Source: Trichococcus paludicola (GTDB taxonomy: Bacteria; Bacillota; Bacilli; Lactobacillales; Aerococcaceae). From it: a stretch of 64,000 nucleotides of DNA. Positions 1-9,171 of the stretch are shown here, piece by piece. A model generated the notes under the pieces. It worked only from the letters and a program-made list of their open reading frames with translations. It was not told the DNA's origin and made no database searches. Positions within the stretch are counted from its first letter, which is position 1. Each line of letters starts with the position of its first letter. The stretch spans positions 248,001-312,000 of the forward strand of contig NZ_QBLC01000003.1 of assembly GCF_003052295.1 (NCBI RefSeq). Direction: 5' to 3'. Both the position numbers and the translations under genes were made by a program.

Positions 1-633
1 TTGGCGAAAATCGGACTACCTTCAGCGCTGGAGCAACTAGTGCTGCGTTCCGGAATGATTCTGTTCATCCAGATCGTGTCGGGCTTGGGAACCGTCGTCT
101 TTGCCGCCCACAACATCGGCATGAACATCCTGTCGTTGTCATTCACGCTCGGACAAGCCTTCGGTATTGCGGCGTCAGCTTTGGTCGGCAGGGCATTGGG
201 TGCCGGTAACGCAAATCTGGCCGAAAAATATGCCTCGCGGACAGGTAAAATCGGAAGCCTGTGGGGTGCAATCCTCGGAGTGGCCTTCTTTTTCGGGGCC
301 GAGTACATCGTCGGCTTCTATTCCACTGATCCGGAAATCATCCGGAATGCCGCAATCGCCATCCGGGTTGCGGCCATCACCCAGCCTTTCCAGTCGCACC
401 AGCTGATCGTCGCGGGTTCGTTGCGCGGGGCAGGAGATACGATTTTCCCGCTGATCTCGACCTTTCTAGGAATATTGATCATCCGTGTCGCAGCTGCCAC
501 CTTCTTTGTGCAGGTGCTCGGACTCGGCATCCTCGGTGCTTGGCTGGCCGTCATGCTCGATCAGATCATCCGTTGGTTCCTGATCGCGATGCGCTTCCGC
601 TCAGGGAAATGGAAAAAGATGAAGCTGGCCTAA
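1..633 (+). CDS. MATE family efflux transporter, C-terminal part
   Basis: This is the C-terminal part of a MATE (multidrug and toxic compound extrusion) inner-membrane exporter, which expels drugs or metabolites in exchange for Na+ or H+. The 210 residues seen are almost wholly hydrophobic helices. They include the family-like stretches SALVGRALGAGN near residue 60 and GSLRGAGDT near residue 140. Family members are about 450 residues, so roughly half is cut off by the window edge. The TTG at position 1 is therefore probably an internal Leu codon and not the start. The tail is basic (RFRSGKWKKMK), and a strong hairpin terminator follows. Confidence 0.85.
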   Translation: MAKIGLPSALEQLVLRSGMILFIQIVSGLGTVVFAAHNIGMNILSLSFTLGQAFGIAASALVGRALGAGNANLAEKYASRTGKIGSLWGAILGVAFFFGAEYIVGFYSTDPEIIRNAAIAIRVAAITQPFQSHQLIVAGSLRGAGDTIFPLISTFLGILIIRVAAATFFVQVLGLGILGAWLAVMLDQIIRWFLIAMRFRSGKWKKMKLA

Positions 634-666
634 GTTCATCCCCACAAAATTCAACAAACCTCAGCT

Positions 667-703
667 AATCCGCCTCTTTCTGAAAAAGAGGCGGATTTTT
701 TTC
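667..703 (+). terminator. Rho-independent terminator after the MATE gene
   Basis: A perfect 13-bp stem pairs 667-679 (AATCCGCCTCTTT) with 685-697. The loop is 5 nt and a T run follows the stem. Confidence 0.9.
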
Positions 704-730
704 ACATGCATTGCTTAAAAATGGTATACT
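701..730 (+). promoter_or_regulatory. sigma-A type promoter of the CHAD gene
   Basis: The -35 box is TTCACA (701-706) and the -10 box is TATACT (725-730), separated by 18 bp, with a TG just before the -10 box. The leader that follows can form a short hairpin (GCGGTTAC at 744-751 with GTAGCCGC at 765-772, one G-U pair). Confidence 0.6.
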
Positions 731-806
731 GTTAAATGAGGTAGCGGTTACAAATCATCATCTGGTAGCCGCAAGAAAGAGGTCAATATTAAGGAGGATG
801 AGCAGT

Positions 807-2177
807 ATGGAAGGACAACTGATACTGATTCGGCACGGAAGCGCGGAAGAGCGTACGCCTGAAGGGGACGACTTCTACAGAAAACTGACGGAGGCAGGAG
901 TGGAGGAACTGACTGCGTTTCTGCCCGACATCGCACCCTTACTGACCGAGAACGGAAACTTGAAGATATGGACGAGCCCGTTGATCCGGGCGCGCCAAAC
1001 AGCTGAGTTGGTGGCTGAAGCCACGGCTGTCGAAGAGATCCAACAGCAGGAATTTTTGGCGACCGGCGATTTCGTAGCCTTCATGGATGCATTGAAACAG
1101 GAGGACGAGGGTTTCAATTTGGCGCTTGTCGGGCACGAACCGTATATGAGCAGCTGGACGAAAGAATTGATCGGTGCCGCGATTCCGTTCAAAAAAGGGG
1201 CGGTTGCATTGTTCACGGTCGATGTGACCGCGGAACCGATAGGCAATCTGGAGTGGCTTTTGGCGCCGGGAGAATCAGCGAAATGCAAACACGCAGAAGT
1301 CTCAGAAAAAAAACATGCGGCGGATAAGTATGAAGGGACCGCGGATTGTTATCAGGGCGAGGGCGAAGACACTTTGTACGCCGATATCATAAATGAACAG
1401 GTGGCAGGCGTTCAGCATGCCTATGCGGCTTACCAACAGGATCCGGTCGAACCGGAATCGGCGCATGCGCTACGCGTCGCGATCCGCCAACTGCGGGCTT
1501 TGTTGAATTTCAACAAAGCGAGCGGCGAAGAGAAATATTACCGGGAAGCGGGCGAAGACTGGCGTGACATCGCAACCACCTTCGGATACCTGCGCGAGCT
1601 GGATGTGCTGATGGAAGAATGCCGCGAACTGCGCGGGTTGTATCCGGATATGCTGGCCGAGGACGGCCAGGTCATGAGTTGGTTGATGGAAGGGCGTCAA
1701 GGCGAGCAGGACAGCATCCATGAATTGATCACAAGTGGCGCATTGACGGAACGCATCCTGGATGCGGAAGCCGCAACTGCCCATTTCCTGAAATCCATCA
1801 GTTTGGATGATGACCAGCAGAAAAAAGCGACAATCAAGAAAATTGAAAAGATGAAGAAACGACTGATGCGCAAGTGGGAAGAAGTCGACTTCTCCAACCA
1901 TGAACAGACCCACAGCCTGCGCATCAACGCCAAGAAACTGCGTTATGCCGCGACCTACCTCGCTCCGATTATGGGCGAGATGGACAAGCAAACCATCAAA
2001 GAGATGAAGAAAGTCCAGACCGCACTCGGTACGCTCTGCGACTTCGACATCAACGGCCACCTGCTTTTGGAGATGGCCGATAAGACCGACGATCCCGAAC
2101 TGCAGCACCACTTCAGAACACTCAGCGAACACCAATTCCAGCGCAGGGAAGCGATATTGAACGACGAAGCTGATTGA
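807..2177 (+). CDS. SixA-like histidine phosphatase fused to a CHAD domain
   Basis: The N-terminal part (about residues 1-140) is a histidine-phosphatase fold of the SixA type. It has the RHG signature (LIRHGSAEER, residues 6-15) and a second His in LVGHEPY. The C-terminal part (about residues 190-450) is a CHAD domain, rich in conserved His and Arg/Lys (for example HALRVAIRQLRALL and HSLRINAKKLRYAA). CHAD domains are known to bind polyphosphate, so a role in phosphate or polyphosphate metabolism is likely but unproven. I chose ATG 807 because AGGAGG lies 9 bp upstream; the ATG at 798 touches that site, and reading starts back to 711 would enter the promoter. The gene has its own promoter and terminator. 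Confidence 0.82.
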   Translation: MEGQLILIRHGSAEERTPEGDDFYRKLTEAGVEELTAFLPDIAPLLTENGNLKIWTSPLIRARQTAELVAEATAVEEIQQQEFLATGDFVAFMDALKQEDEGFNLALVGHEPYMSSWTKELIGAAIPFKKGAVALFTVDVTAEPIGNLEWLLAPGESAKCKHAEVSEKKHAADKYEGTADCYQGEGEDTLYADIINEQVAGVQHAYAAYQQDPVEPESAHALRVAIRQLRALLNFNKASGEEKYYREAGEDWRDIATTFGYLRELDVLMEECRELRGLYPDMLAEDGQVMSWLMEGRQGEQDSIHELITSGALTERILDAEAATAHFLKSISLDDDQQKKATIKKIEKMKKRLMRKWEEVDFSNHEQTHSLRINAKKLRYAATYLAPIMGEMDKQTIKEMKKVQTALGTLCDFDINGHLLLEMADKTDDPELQHHFRTLSEHQFQRREAILNDEAD

Positions 2178-2197
2178 ACAATTTAAGATTTTTTACT

Positions 2198-2236
2198 TAG
2201 GTCCATACTCGTTAGCGGGGTATGGATCTTTTTTTG
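2198..2236 (+). terminator. Terminator after the CHAD gene
   Basis: A stem pairs 2200-2208 (GGTCCATAC) with 2220-2228 (GTATGGATC, one G-T pair). A run of T residues follows. Confidence 0.85.
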
Positions 2237-2258
2237 CATTAAAAAATCCATTAAGATA

Positions 2259-2285
2259 TAAACAAAACAAAAAAGATACCGATTA
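2259..2285 (+). promoter_or_regulatory. FliA/sigma-D type promoter before the first chemoreceptor
   Basis: TAAA (2259-2262), a 15-bp spacer, then ACCGATTA (2278-2285). The Gram-positive flagellar sigma consensus is TAAA-N15-GCCGATAT, and FliA itself is encoded at 37077. The same arrangement recurs before the che operon, fliC and the second chemoreceptor. Confidence 0.75.
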
Positions 2286-2330
2286 CAAACAAAGGGAAAT
2301 AGAAGCAGCATAGAAATGGGAGTGGGAAAT

Positions 2331-4088
2331 TTGGAAGTAAGAGAAACTTTTATCAGCAATATCATGAGCCACAGTAAGAAAATAAATCTGCCAAAATTAT
2401 TGAATTTTAAAAGTATCCGCATAAAATTGTTGGCTGGGTACTTCACTATCATTGCTTTGATAGCAATCTTAGGAGTCAACAGTTACGTGACGACGAAAGA
2501 GATCAATGATAACACGAAGGACATCATCGAAAAGGATATTATTGTTTTAGAAAGCGGAGAAGAGTTCAAATTTCTGATTTCTCAACGTATCGCAGTGGCG
2601 CGTGCGTACTTGATGACCGGCGATGTGGCCTTCAAGGACTTGTTTACTCAATTTACCGAAGAGAGCGACGTTATTAAAGCAGAAATACTGGCTCTGGACA
2701 ATTCAAAAAAAACTGCCGCATTATTTGAAGCGAACGATCAGTGGGCAGAATTGATGGAATCGGAAGTTCTCACATCTTATCAAGCAGGGAATGCAGAAGC
2801 AGCCGTGCTGACTATGGTGAACGTTGCGGATCCTGTCGTTCGCGAGCAGATTGATTCAGTAAGCGGAATGTTGGAAAGTAAAGTCCAGACGATCGATAAA
2901 AATGGCCACGAGATAATCGCGAGAGGTCAAAAATCGCTGATGCTTGTTGTTGCACTATCCGGGGCTGCTGTAATTATGAGCATTGTGATTGCGTTCGTGC
3001 TTTCAAATGAAATCTCCGGTAAAATCAAGCTTATCAAGGAGCGTATGGGCTTGATCGCTGATGGCAGATTGAATGTCGAACCGATTGAAATAGCAGGACG
3101 AGATGAACTGGCTGAGTTGGCAATCGCGACCAATACAATGCATGAACAATTAACTGCAATTGTTGTCAATATCCTGGATTCATCTGAACAATTAGCAGGT
3201 CATAGTCAAGAATTGACTCAATCTGCAAATGAAGTGAAAATTGGGTCGGAGCAGGTTGCTTTAACCATGCAAGAATTGGCAACGGGATCCGAGGCTCAAG
3301 CGAGCAATGCCAGCGCACTTGCAAATGTCATGGAAACCTTCAATGAAGAATTCAAAGTTGTTAACGAAAACTCATTGATCATTGCGGATGCGTCTCGTCA
3401 AGTGATCGATCAATCAAACGAGAGTGAACAGTTGATGAACTTGTCCAGTCAACAAATGGATAAAATAGAAACAATCATGAAACAAGCTGTGGTCAAAATG
3501 CAATCTTTGGAATTCCAAACGCAAGAAATCACGGCGCTGGTGAGATTGATTCAAAATATTGCAGATCAAACCAATCTGCTTGCTCTTAATGCAGCAATAG
3601 AAGCGGCACGAGCAGGTGAACATGGTAGAGGATTTGCGGTCGTAGCTGATGAAGTCCGGAAATTATCGGAGCAAGTCGCTGTTTCTGTAAAAGACATTAC
3701 CGGATTTGTCGGTAAGATTCAGACTGAGTCGAGAGACGTGAGTGTATCCTTGGAGCAAGGATATACGGAGGTTAAAGCAGGAGCGGAACAAATCCAAAGA
3801 ACAACAGATGTGTTGAATGAAATGGAAAGTTCATTAAACAACATGATCCAGAATATTCTGCTTGTTTCAGACAAAATGTCCAGTCTGACGGAAAATACTG
3901 CAAGCATGAGTGTGGCGATTGAAGAAATAGCTTCCATTTCTCAAGAGTCTGCAGCCGGTGTCGAAGAGACTTCCGCAGCTACGCAGCAAATCAACAGTTC
4001 CATGGAAGAAGTATCAATCAATTCGGAACAGATTTCCGGTTTGGCAGAAATGCTGCATGCGATTGTTAACCACTTTAAATTCCAGTAA
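2331..4088 (+). CDS. methyl-accepting chemotaxis protein 1
   Basis: A transmembrane chemoreceptor that signals to the CheA-CheW complex. It has an N-terminal membrane helix ([17 protein letters not shown]), an extracellular helical bundle of about 150 residues of the four-helix-bundle sensor type, and a second membrane helix ([22 protein letters not shown]). A HAMP region and a long cytoplasmic coiled coil follow. The invariant hairpin tip is present ([20 protein letters not shown], then [17 protein letters not shown]). The TTG at 2331 has GGGAG 8 bp upstream; ATG 2316, five codons earlier, has no good site. It is clearly paralogous over its whole length to the receptor at 40342. The ligand cannot be told from sequence. 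Confidence 0.93.
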   Translation: MEVRETFISNIMSHSKKINLPKLLNFKSIRIKLLAGYFTIIALIAILGVNSYVTTKEINDNTKDIIEKDIIVLESGEEFKFLISQRIAVARAYLMTGDVAFKDLFTQFTEESDVIKAEILALDNSKKTAALFEANDQWAELMESEVLTSYQAGNAEAAVLTMVNVADPVVREQIDSVSGMLESKVQTIDKNGHEIIARGQKSLMLVVALSGAAVIMSIVIAFVLSNEISGKIKLIKERMGLIADGRLNVEPIEIAGRDELAELAIATNTMHEQLTAIVVNILDSSEQLAGHSQELTQSANEVKIGSEQVALTMQELATGSEAQASNASALANVMETFNEEFKVVNENSLIIADASRQVIDQSNESEQLMNLSSQQMDKIETIMKQAVVKMQSLEFQTQEITALVRLIQNIADQTNLLALNAAIEAARAGEHGRGFAVVADEVRKLSEQVAVSVKDITGFVGKIQTESRDVSVSLEQGYTEVKAGAEQIQRTTDVLNEMESSLNNMIQNILLVSDKMSSLTENTASMSVAIEEIASISQESAAGVEETSAATQQINSSMEEVSINSEQISGLAEMLHAIVNHFKFQ

Positions 4089-4100
4089 TAAAAACTGATT

Positions 4101-4135
4101 CTCCCCGCCAAAGTGATTTTGGCGGGGTTTTTTTG
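4101..4135 (+). terminator. Terminator after chemoreceptor 1
   Basis: A 10-bp stem pairs CCCCGCCAAA (4103-4112) with TTTGGCGGGG (4118-4127), and seven or more T residues follow. Confidence 0.93.
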
Positions 4136-4205
4136 AGCATAAATTCACTTTCCGAATAAAATCAAAGGGACTGTTGTATGAAGAACTGTAATTATGCCGA
4201 AGGAC

Positions 4206-4232
4206 TAAATAATTTCAAAAGTATGCCGATTA
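4206..4232 (+). promoter_or_regulatory. FliA/sigma-D type promoter of the che operon
   Basis: TAAA (4206-4209), a 15-bp spacer, then GCCGATTA (4225-4232). This is the best match in the window to the flagellar sigma consensus. I see no convincing sigma-A promoter between the preceding terminator and cheW. Confidence 0.8.
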
Positions 4233-4297
4233 AGATAAGAATACCAGAATCATAAATAGTATGAATCATATACCAAAAAATTGATGGGAGTCACATC

Positions 4298-4741
4298 ATG
4301 AAAAAATTTATCGTGTTTATCTGCAGTCAGCAGCAATTCGCCATTCCAATTGAAATCATTGAGAAAATATTGCCTTTAGGAAAGGCAACCTTGATTCCGG
4401 AAGCTTCACCATACGTCAGTGGTGTTATCCAATACGCTGAGACCACAATGCCTATCGTCGATCTGAGCAAGCGGCTCTTCGATAACGATATGGAGATTAC
4501 GGAAAACGTCAAAATCATCGTAGTGTCCGACAATGAATTGAGATTCGGAATTGCGGTGGACAGCGTCGTTTCAGTCAGTGAATTCGATGAAGAACTTCCG
4601 ACAGTAAACGGCAATGTCGAAAATAAAGTCCAATATATCGAGCACCTGTTCAAGACGGATACAGACATCATCATCCATATCGACATCAATGCTTTGTTCC
4701 ATCCTGATGGCAGGGAAGAGTTAGTTGCATTAAATGGATAG
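4298..4741 (+). CDS. cheW: CheW-type chemotaxis coupling protein (first copy)
   Basis: A 147-residue CheW domain, which couples CheA to chemoreceptors in the polar arrays. It starts with the usual beta strand (KKFIVFICSQQQFAIPI) and contains the hallmark segments SGVIQYAETTMPIVDLSKR and RFGIAVDSVVSVSEF. GGGAG precedes the ATG. It is the first gene of the che operon and differs strongly from the second CheW at 10145. One possibility is that it acts as an alternative coupler or as a CheV-like adaptor without a receiver domain. No CheV is present in the window. Confidence 0.85.
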   Translation: MKKFIVFICSQQQFAIPIEIIEKILPLGKATLIPEASPYVSGVIQYAETTMPIVDLSKRLFDNDMEITENVKIIVVSDNELRFGIAVDSVVSVSEFDEELPTVNGNVENKVQYIEHLFKTDTDIIIHIDINALFHPDGREELVALNG

Positions 4742-4774
4742 CGGGTCAAGTTCAAAAGGGGTTGATTACATATT

Positions 4775-5257
4775 TTGGAAAAGGAACTAAAGGTCGGGAT
4801 TTCTGATTACAAAATCGGGGAAGCGCCACAGTCCTTGTTTACAATCGGGCTGGGGTCATGTGTAGGCATAGCGATTTATGATCCAACCACCCGTGTAGGT
4901 GGATTAAGCCATATTATGCTCCCCGACAGCAGCATGTTCAATGGGGAAAAAAAGATCGAAAAGTTTGCCGATTTGGCCATTCCGCATATGATTTCGGAGC
5001 TTACAAAAAAAACACCAAAAAGAAGGCTGGTTGCGAAAATAGCTGGTGGATCAAGCATGTTCAAAAACTCTTTGAATACGCCTCAAGCGAATATCGGATT
5101 GCGCAATGTAGCTGCTGTTGAAACTATTCTCAAAGAACAAGGAATCCCTATTCTGGCAAATCATACAGGAGGTTCAATGGGGAGATCCATGTTCTTCGAT
5201 CTTCACACGCTTCAAGTGAAAGTTAGGATGGGGAATCGAGAAATTTTTGATCTATAA
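4775..5257 (+). CDS. cheD: chemoreceptor glutamine deamidase CheD
   Basis: CheD deamidates specific glutamines on chemoreceptors and, in Bacillus-type systems, exchanges partners with CheC in adaptation. The 160 residues include the catalytic region GLGSCVGIAIYD (nucleophilic Cys) followed by GGLSHIMLPDS with the catalytic His. A conserved GGSSMF segment and NHTGGSMGRSMFFD follow. The start is TTG with AAAGGGG somewhat far upstream (about 13 bp), so translation may be modest. It lies 33 bp after cheW, in the same operon. Confidence 0.92.
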   Translation: MEKELKVGISDYKIGEAPQSLFTIGLGSCVGIAIYDPTTRVGGLSHIMLPDSSMFNGEKKIEKFADLAIPHMISELTKKTPKRRLVAKIAGGSSMFKNSLNTPQANIGLRNVAAVETILKEQGIPILANHTGGSMGRSMFFDLHTLQVKVRMGNREIFDL

Positions 5258-5278
5258 ATTTCAACGGGGGGAACAGTA

Positions 5279-6298
5279 ATGGAAATAAATATCTTATTAG
5301 TGGATGACTCAGCATTCATGCGGCAGATACTAAAAGAGAAAATAGCGGAAATCGATGGGCTGAATGTTATCGCGACAGCAAGGAACAGCCAAGAAGCTTT
5401 TCAAAAAATTAAGCAGTTCAATCCGGATCTGATCACGTTGGACATCGAAATGCCTGGGATGAATGGCCTGGAGACATTGAAGGTCATCAAAGCGAGTTGC
5501 GACATACCCGTGATGATGATGAGCTCCCTGAGCGGCAAAGAAATTACGATTGAAGCGTTGGAAGCTGGAGCGATTGATTTTATCGAAAAGCCCGCAAACA
5601 TAAGAAATCAAGGGGAGTCTTTTAAAAAACAAATTGAATTTGTCATGAAGCAGTTCTTCAACCGAACCCAAGAGATGACCGCTCTCCGGATCAATGATGA
5701 GGGATCGATTCCAGCTAAATCCCGTCCAAATACAGTGCGGGCTTTAGTGATTGGAGCATCAACCGGCGGACCAAGGGCGCTTTTACAAGTGATGAAGAAC
5801 TTGCCGGAAGGGATCAATGTGCCCATTTTTATAGTGCAGCATATGCCAAAGGGGTTCACTGCATCATTTGCACAACGTATGGACGCGGTTTCGCCAGTAA
5901 AGGTGATTGAGGCTTACGACGGCATGCCGGTTGAGGGTGGAAAAGCCTATGTAGCCCCGGGAGACTATCATATGACGGTGAAAAATCGCCGCATCCAACT
6001 GTCTCAAGCCGATAAAATTCATGGTGTGAGGCCAGCTGTGGACCATCTTTTCAGCTCAGCAGCCGAAAGTTACGGTAACCGTCTGATTGGGGTTGTGCTT
6101 ACCGGTATGGGTAAAGACGGTACGGAAGGTCTAAAGAAAATAAAGACTAATGGAGGATATACCTTCGCTCAGGACAAAGAATCTTCCTTGGTTTTTGGCA
6201 TGCCCGGCAATGCCATCCAGAATAAGGTGATCGACGAAGTAGTCAATCTGGAAGAATTGACAGATGCGCTAAACCAAGTACTAGGCGGGAGGAAATAA
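5279..6298 (+). CDS. cheB: CheB protein-glutamate methylesterase/response regulator
   Basis: A two-domain adaptation enzyme that removes methyl groups from chemoreceptors when phosphorylated by CheA. Residues 1-120 form a receiver with the acid pocket DD near residue 10, the phospho-acceptor Asp55 (LITLDIEMPGMNG) and Lys in FIEKP. After a linker, the esterase domain carries GASTGGPRAL with the nucleophile Ser161, QHMPKGFTASFAQR with the catalytic His, and VLTGMGKDGTEGL with the catalytic Asp. Full length at 339 residues. The stop codon directly abuts the cheR start, so the two are likely translationally coupled. Confidence 0.96.
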   Translation: MEINILLVDDSAFMRQILKEKIAEIDGLNVIATARNSQEAFQKIKQFNPDLITLDIEMPGMNGLETLKVIKASCDIPVMMMSSLSGKEITIEALEAGAIDFIEKPANIRNQGESFKKQIEFVMKQFFNRTQEMTALRINDEGSIPAKSRPNTVRALVIGASTGGPRALLQVMKNLPEGINVPIFIVQHMPKGFTASFAQRMDAVSPVKVIEAYDGMPVEGGKAYVAPGDYHMTVKNRRIQLSQADKIHGVRPAVDHLFSSAAESYGNRLIGVVLTGMGKDGTEGLKKIKTNGGYTFAQDKESSLVFGMPGNAIQNKVIDEVVNLEELTDALNQVLGGRK

Positions 6299-7069
6299 AT
6301 GTTGGACTTTAACTGGTTTTATGCTTGGTCAGAAAAAACGTTGCATTTGAATTTGATAGCATACAAAGAAGGGCAATTACAAAGACGGATTGAGACCATC
6401 ATGAAAAAATCCGGAGCAACCGATTTGAAGCAATTTGCCAAAATGATTGAAACCGATGAAAATATAAAAAAGAGTTTTTTGGATTATATCACAATAAACG
6501 TGACGGAATTCTATCGCAACAAGGAAATATTTGAGGAATTTGAAGAAGTATTCATCAATAGACTTTCCTCGAAATTCAAAGCCTTGAAAGTATGGAGTGC
6601 GGCCTGTTCGACGGGAGCGGAGGCTTATTCGATCGCTATGATTCTGAAAAAAAATAAGCTGACTGCGAACAGCAAGATAATCGCCACAGATATAGACGAA
6701 ACCATTTTGTCAAAAGCTAAGGCTGGAACGTACTCCAAATTGGAAGTGCAGAACGTTCCTCCCATGGAAAAAAGACTCTATTTTACCGAGCAGAACAACC
6801 GATATGTGTTGTCGGATGACATCAAAAAAACGGTTCATTTCAAAAAACATGATCTGATTCTGGATTCCTACGAAAAGGGCTACCATGCCATTGTCTGCAG
6901 AAACGTCACAATCTATTTCAAGAATGAAGTAAAAGAAAAGATATACCAAAACATCGCGGATTCGCTAGTGCCTGGGGGATTGTTCTTTATAGGCGCTACG
7001 GAGTCTGTCTACAAACCTGAACAATACGGGCTAAAAAAAGTAGCTGCATTTCTGTATGAAAAGGTGTAA
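6299..7069 (+). CDS. cheR: CheR chemoreceptor methyltransferase
   Basis: An S-adenosylmethionine-dependent methyltransferase that methylates glutamates on chemoreceptors, opposing CheB. It has 256 residues: a helical N-terminal domain, then the SAM fold with VWSAACSTGAEAYSIAM (motif I), IIATDIDETILSKAKAGTY, and a CRNVTIYF motif near residue 200. GFFIGATES-like residues near the end are also typical. GGGAGG inside the end of cheB serves as its ribosome site. It ends 41 bp before cheA. Confidence 0.95.
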   Translation: MLDFNWFYAWSEKTLHLNLIAYKEGQLQRRIETIMKKSGATDLKQFAKMIETDENIKKSFLDYITINVTEFYRNKEIFEEFEEVFINRLSSKFKALKVWSAACSTGAEAYSIAMILKKNKLTANSKIIATDIDETILSKAKAGTYSKLEVQNVPPMEKRLYFTEQNNRYVLSDDIKKTVHFKKHDLILDSYEKGYHAIVCRNVTIYFKNEVKEKIYQNIADSLVPGGLFFIGATESVYKPEQYGLKKVAAFLYEKV

Positions 7070-7110
7070 ATAAGTAAAGCAGCGGACTACGAGAGGAAGG
7101 CTGGGATTCA

Positions 7111-9171
7111 ATGGACGATAACAGTAAATACAGGGAACTCTTCTTTGAAGAAACCGATGAACATCTGCAAAATTTGAACGACCAAGTGATGGAGCTGGAA
7201 AATGATCCGGAAAGAGTCAGCATTTTGGACGAGATTTTCCGTTCCGCGCATACGCTTAAAGGCATGGCGGCTACTATGGGCTATACAACCATGGCCGAAT
7301 TGACGCACAAAATGGAAAACGTGTTTGAATTGCTCAAAACGGGCAAGCTAGCTGCAGACGAAGGGATCGTTACGTTGATCTTCGATTGTCTGGATATGCT
7401 CTCCGCCATTGTGGAAGATCTGAGAGCTGAGAATGAAGGGGAGCAGGATACTACAACGCTCAAAAACAAATTGGACAATCTTTTGGCAAGCACAAAAGCA
7501 GCACCGAAGGATGAGACAGTCAGCGAAGCCAATTTAAACGAGACGACGATTGATGATTCAAACTTTGCATTGGAAAAACTTGATTCCTCAGATATTTCGG
7601 TCATCCGCGATGCCCACGAGAAAAACTACCATGCATTTTTTATCAAGGTCAGTCTCGATGAAACCAGCATGATGAAGAATGCCAGAGTTTATGTGGTCAT
7701 CAATAAACTGGAGAAGAGCGGAGATATTCTTTATTCCGATCCCGATGTTGTGACGATGGAGAATGAAGACTTCGGGAATGAGTTCACCATCGTCTACCTG
7801 ACTAAGACAGAAAAAACGGCTGTCGAAGAACAGATTCTGGAAACCAGTGAAATAGACGGCGTAATCATTCAAGAAATAACGGCAGAGGCCCTCAACGCAG
7901 AGACTGCTGTCGTCGAAGCAGCTATTCATCCTGAAGCAGATGAACAAAATGCAGAGACCGAAACAAAGCCAACAATTATAGCTAAGCCGAAACAAGCCAC
8001 GAATCATAACAACGCGATGAATCAGTCGATACGGGTTGATATCGAGAAATTGGATTCCTTTATGAATCTTGTGTCGGAATTGGTCATCTATCGTACACGA
8101 TTGGAAGAGATCAGTGAGGATCTGCAAAGGTCCGAACTGCGGGAGCCATTGGAACAAGTGAGCCGGATTGCGACGGATCTCCAAGAATTGGTGCTCAAGA
8201 TCCGCATGCAGCCCCTCAGCGTTGTCACGAATCGGTTCGGCAGAATGATCCGTGACTTGAGCAACGAATTGGAAAAAGATATTGATCTGGTCATCGAAGG
8301 CGATGATACAGAATTGGATAAGACCGTCGTATCAGAATTGGGTGAGCCACTCATCCATCTTCTGAGGAATGCTGTGGACCACGGAGTAGAAAAACCTGAA
8401 GCCAGAACGGCAAAAGGAAAGAACCCTAAAGGAACGATCCGGATAACAGCTTACCAAGAAGGCAACAGAGTGTTCCTGACGGTATCCGATGATGGCAAAG
8501 GTGTGAATCCGACAGTCATCAAAGAAAGTGCTGGCCGAAAAGGGATCGAAACCGACCATTTATCCGATAAGGAAATCCAACAATTGATTTTCCATCCAGG
8601 CTTCTCCACTGCAATAAACGTGACCAACATTTCCGGACGGGGAGTTGGCATGGACGTTGTGAAGCAAAAAATCAATGAGTTGGGCGGTTCGATTGAGATC
8701 ATCAGTGAAGTCGATAAAGGAACCGAATTCCGAATGAGCTTGCCGCTGACATTGTCGATCATTCAAGCTTTGCTTGTTACAGTTGGAACGGAGCAGTTTG
8801 CGCTGCCGCTGGGTGTTGTCAGAAAAGTGATTCGCCCTGAACCGGAAGAGATTGTCCAGACGCACACCGGTGAGGTATACTATTTTGAAGACGAGACGAT
8901 TCCGGTCGTTCGCCTGCAGGATAGTTTGGATATCCATACCGGAGTGGAAGAGAAACCTTATCTGATAATCGTAAAAATTGATGAGCGCCTGTACGCTTTG
9001 GCAGTGGATAATCTGATCCGTCAACAGGAAATTGTCATTAAAGAACTAGGCAAAGAGCTGAAGACTATCAATAAGTACCTGGGAGCCACCATCATGGGGA
9101 ACGGGAATATCATCTTGATCCTGGATATCACCGCAATATGCAACGAAAGAAATGTGGCTGTCTATGTATAA
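7111..9171 (+). CDS. cheA: CheA chemotaxis histidine kinase
   Basis: The central chemotaxis kinase, which autophosphorylates and passes phosphate to CheY and CheB. Domains in order: P1 Hpt (residues 1-105, phospho-His47 in SAHTLKGMA), P2 (about 165-260), an acidic linker, P3 dimerisation (about 315-370), and P4 ATPase. P4 shows the N box in HLLRNAVDHGVE, the G1 box in VSDDGKGV and the G2 region GRGVGMDVV. A C-terminal P5 CheW-like domain follows (about 550-680). The 686-residue length is normal. Its end overlaps the start of cheC by 20 bp. Confidence 0.97.
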   Translation: MDDNSKYRELFFEETDEHLQNLNDQVMELENDPERVSILDEIFRSAHTLKGMAATMGYTTMAELTHKMENVFELLKTGKLAADEGIVTLIFDCLDMLSAIVEDLRAENEGEQDTTTLKNKLDNLLASTKAAPKDETVSEANLNETTIDDSNFALEKLDSSDISVIRDAHEKNYHAFFIKVSLDETSMMKNARVYVVINKLEKSGDILYSDPDVVTMENEDFGNEFTIVYLTKTEKTAVEEQILETSEIDGVIIQEITAEALNAETAVVEAAIHPEADEQNAETETKPTIIAKPKQATNHNNAMNQSIRVDIEKLDSFMNLVSELVIYRTRLEEISEDLQRSELREPLEQVSRIATDLQELVLKIRMQPLSVVTNRFGRMIRDLSNELEKDIDLVIEGDDTELDKTVVSELGEPLIHLLRNAVDHGVEKPEARTAKGKNPKGTIRITAYQEGNRVFLTVSDDGKGVNPTVIKESAGRKGIETDHLSDKEIQQLIFHPGFSTAINVTNISGRGVGMDVVKQKINELGGSIEIISEVDKGTEFRMSLPLTLSIIQALLVTVGTEQFALPLGVVRKVIRPEPEEIVQTHTGEVYYFEDETIPVVRLQDSLDIHTGVEEKPYLIIVKIDERLYALAVDNLIRQQEIVIKELGKELKTINKYLGATIMGNGNIILILDITAICNERNVAVYV

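Noticed and set aside
711-806. N-terminal extension of the SixA-CHAD protein
   Set aside because: This stretch contains the -10 box, the leader hairpin and the AGGAGG site. The protein begins at 807.
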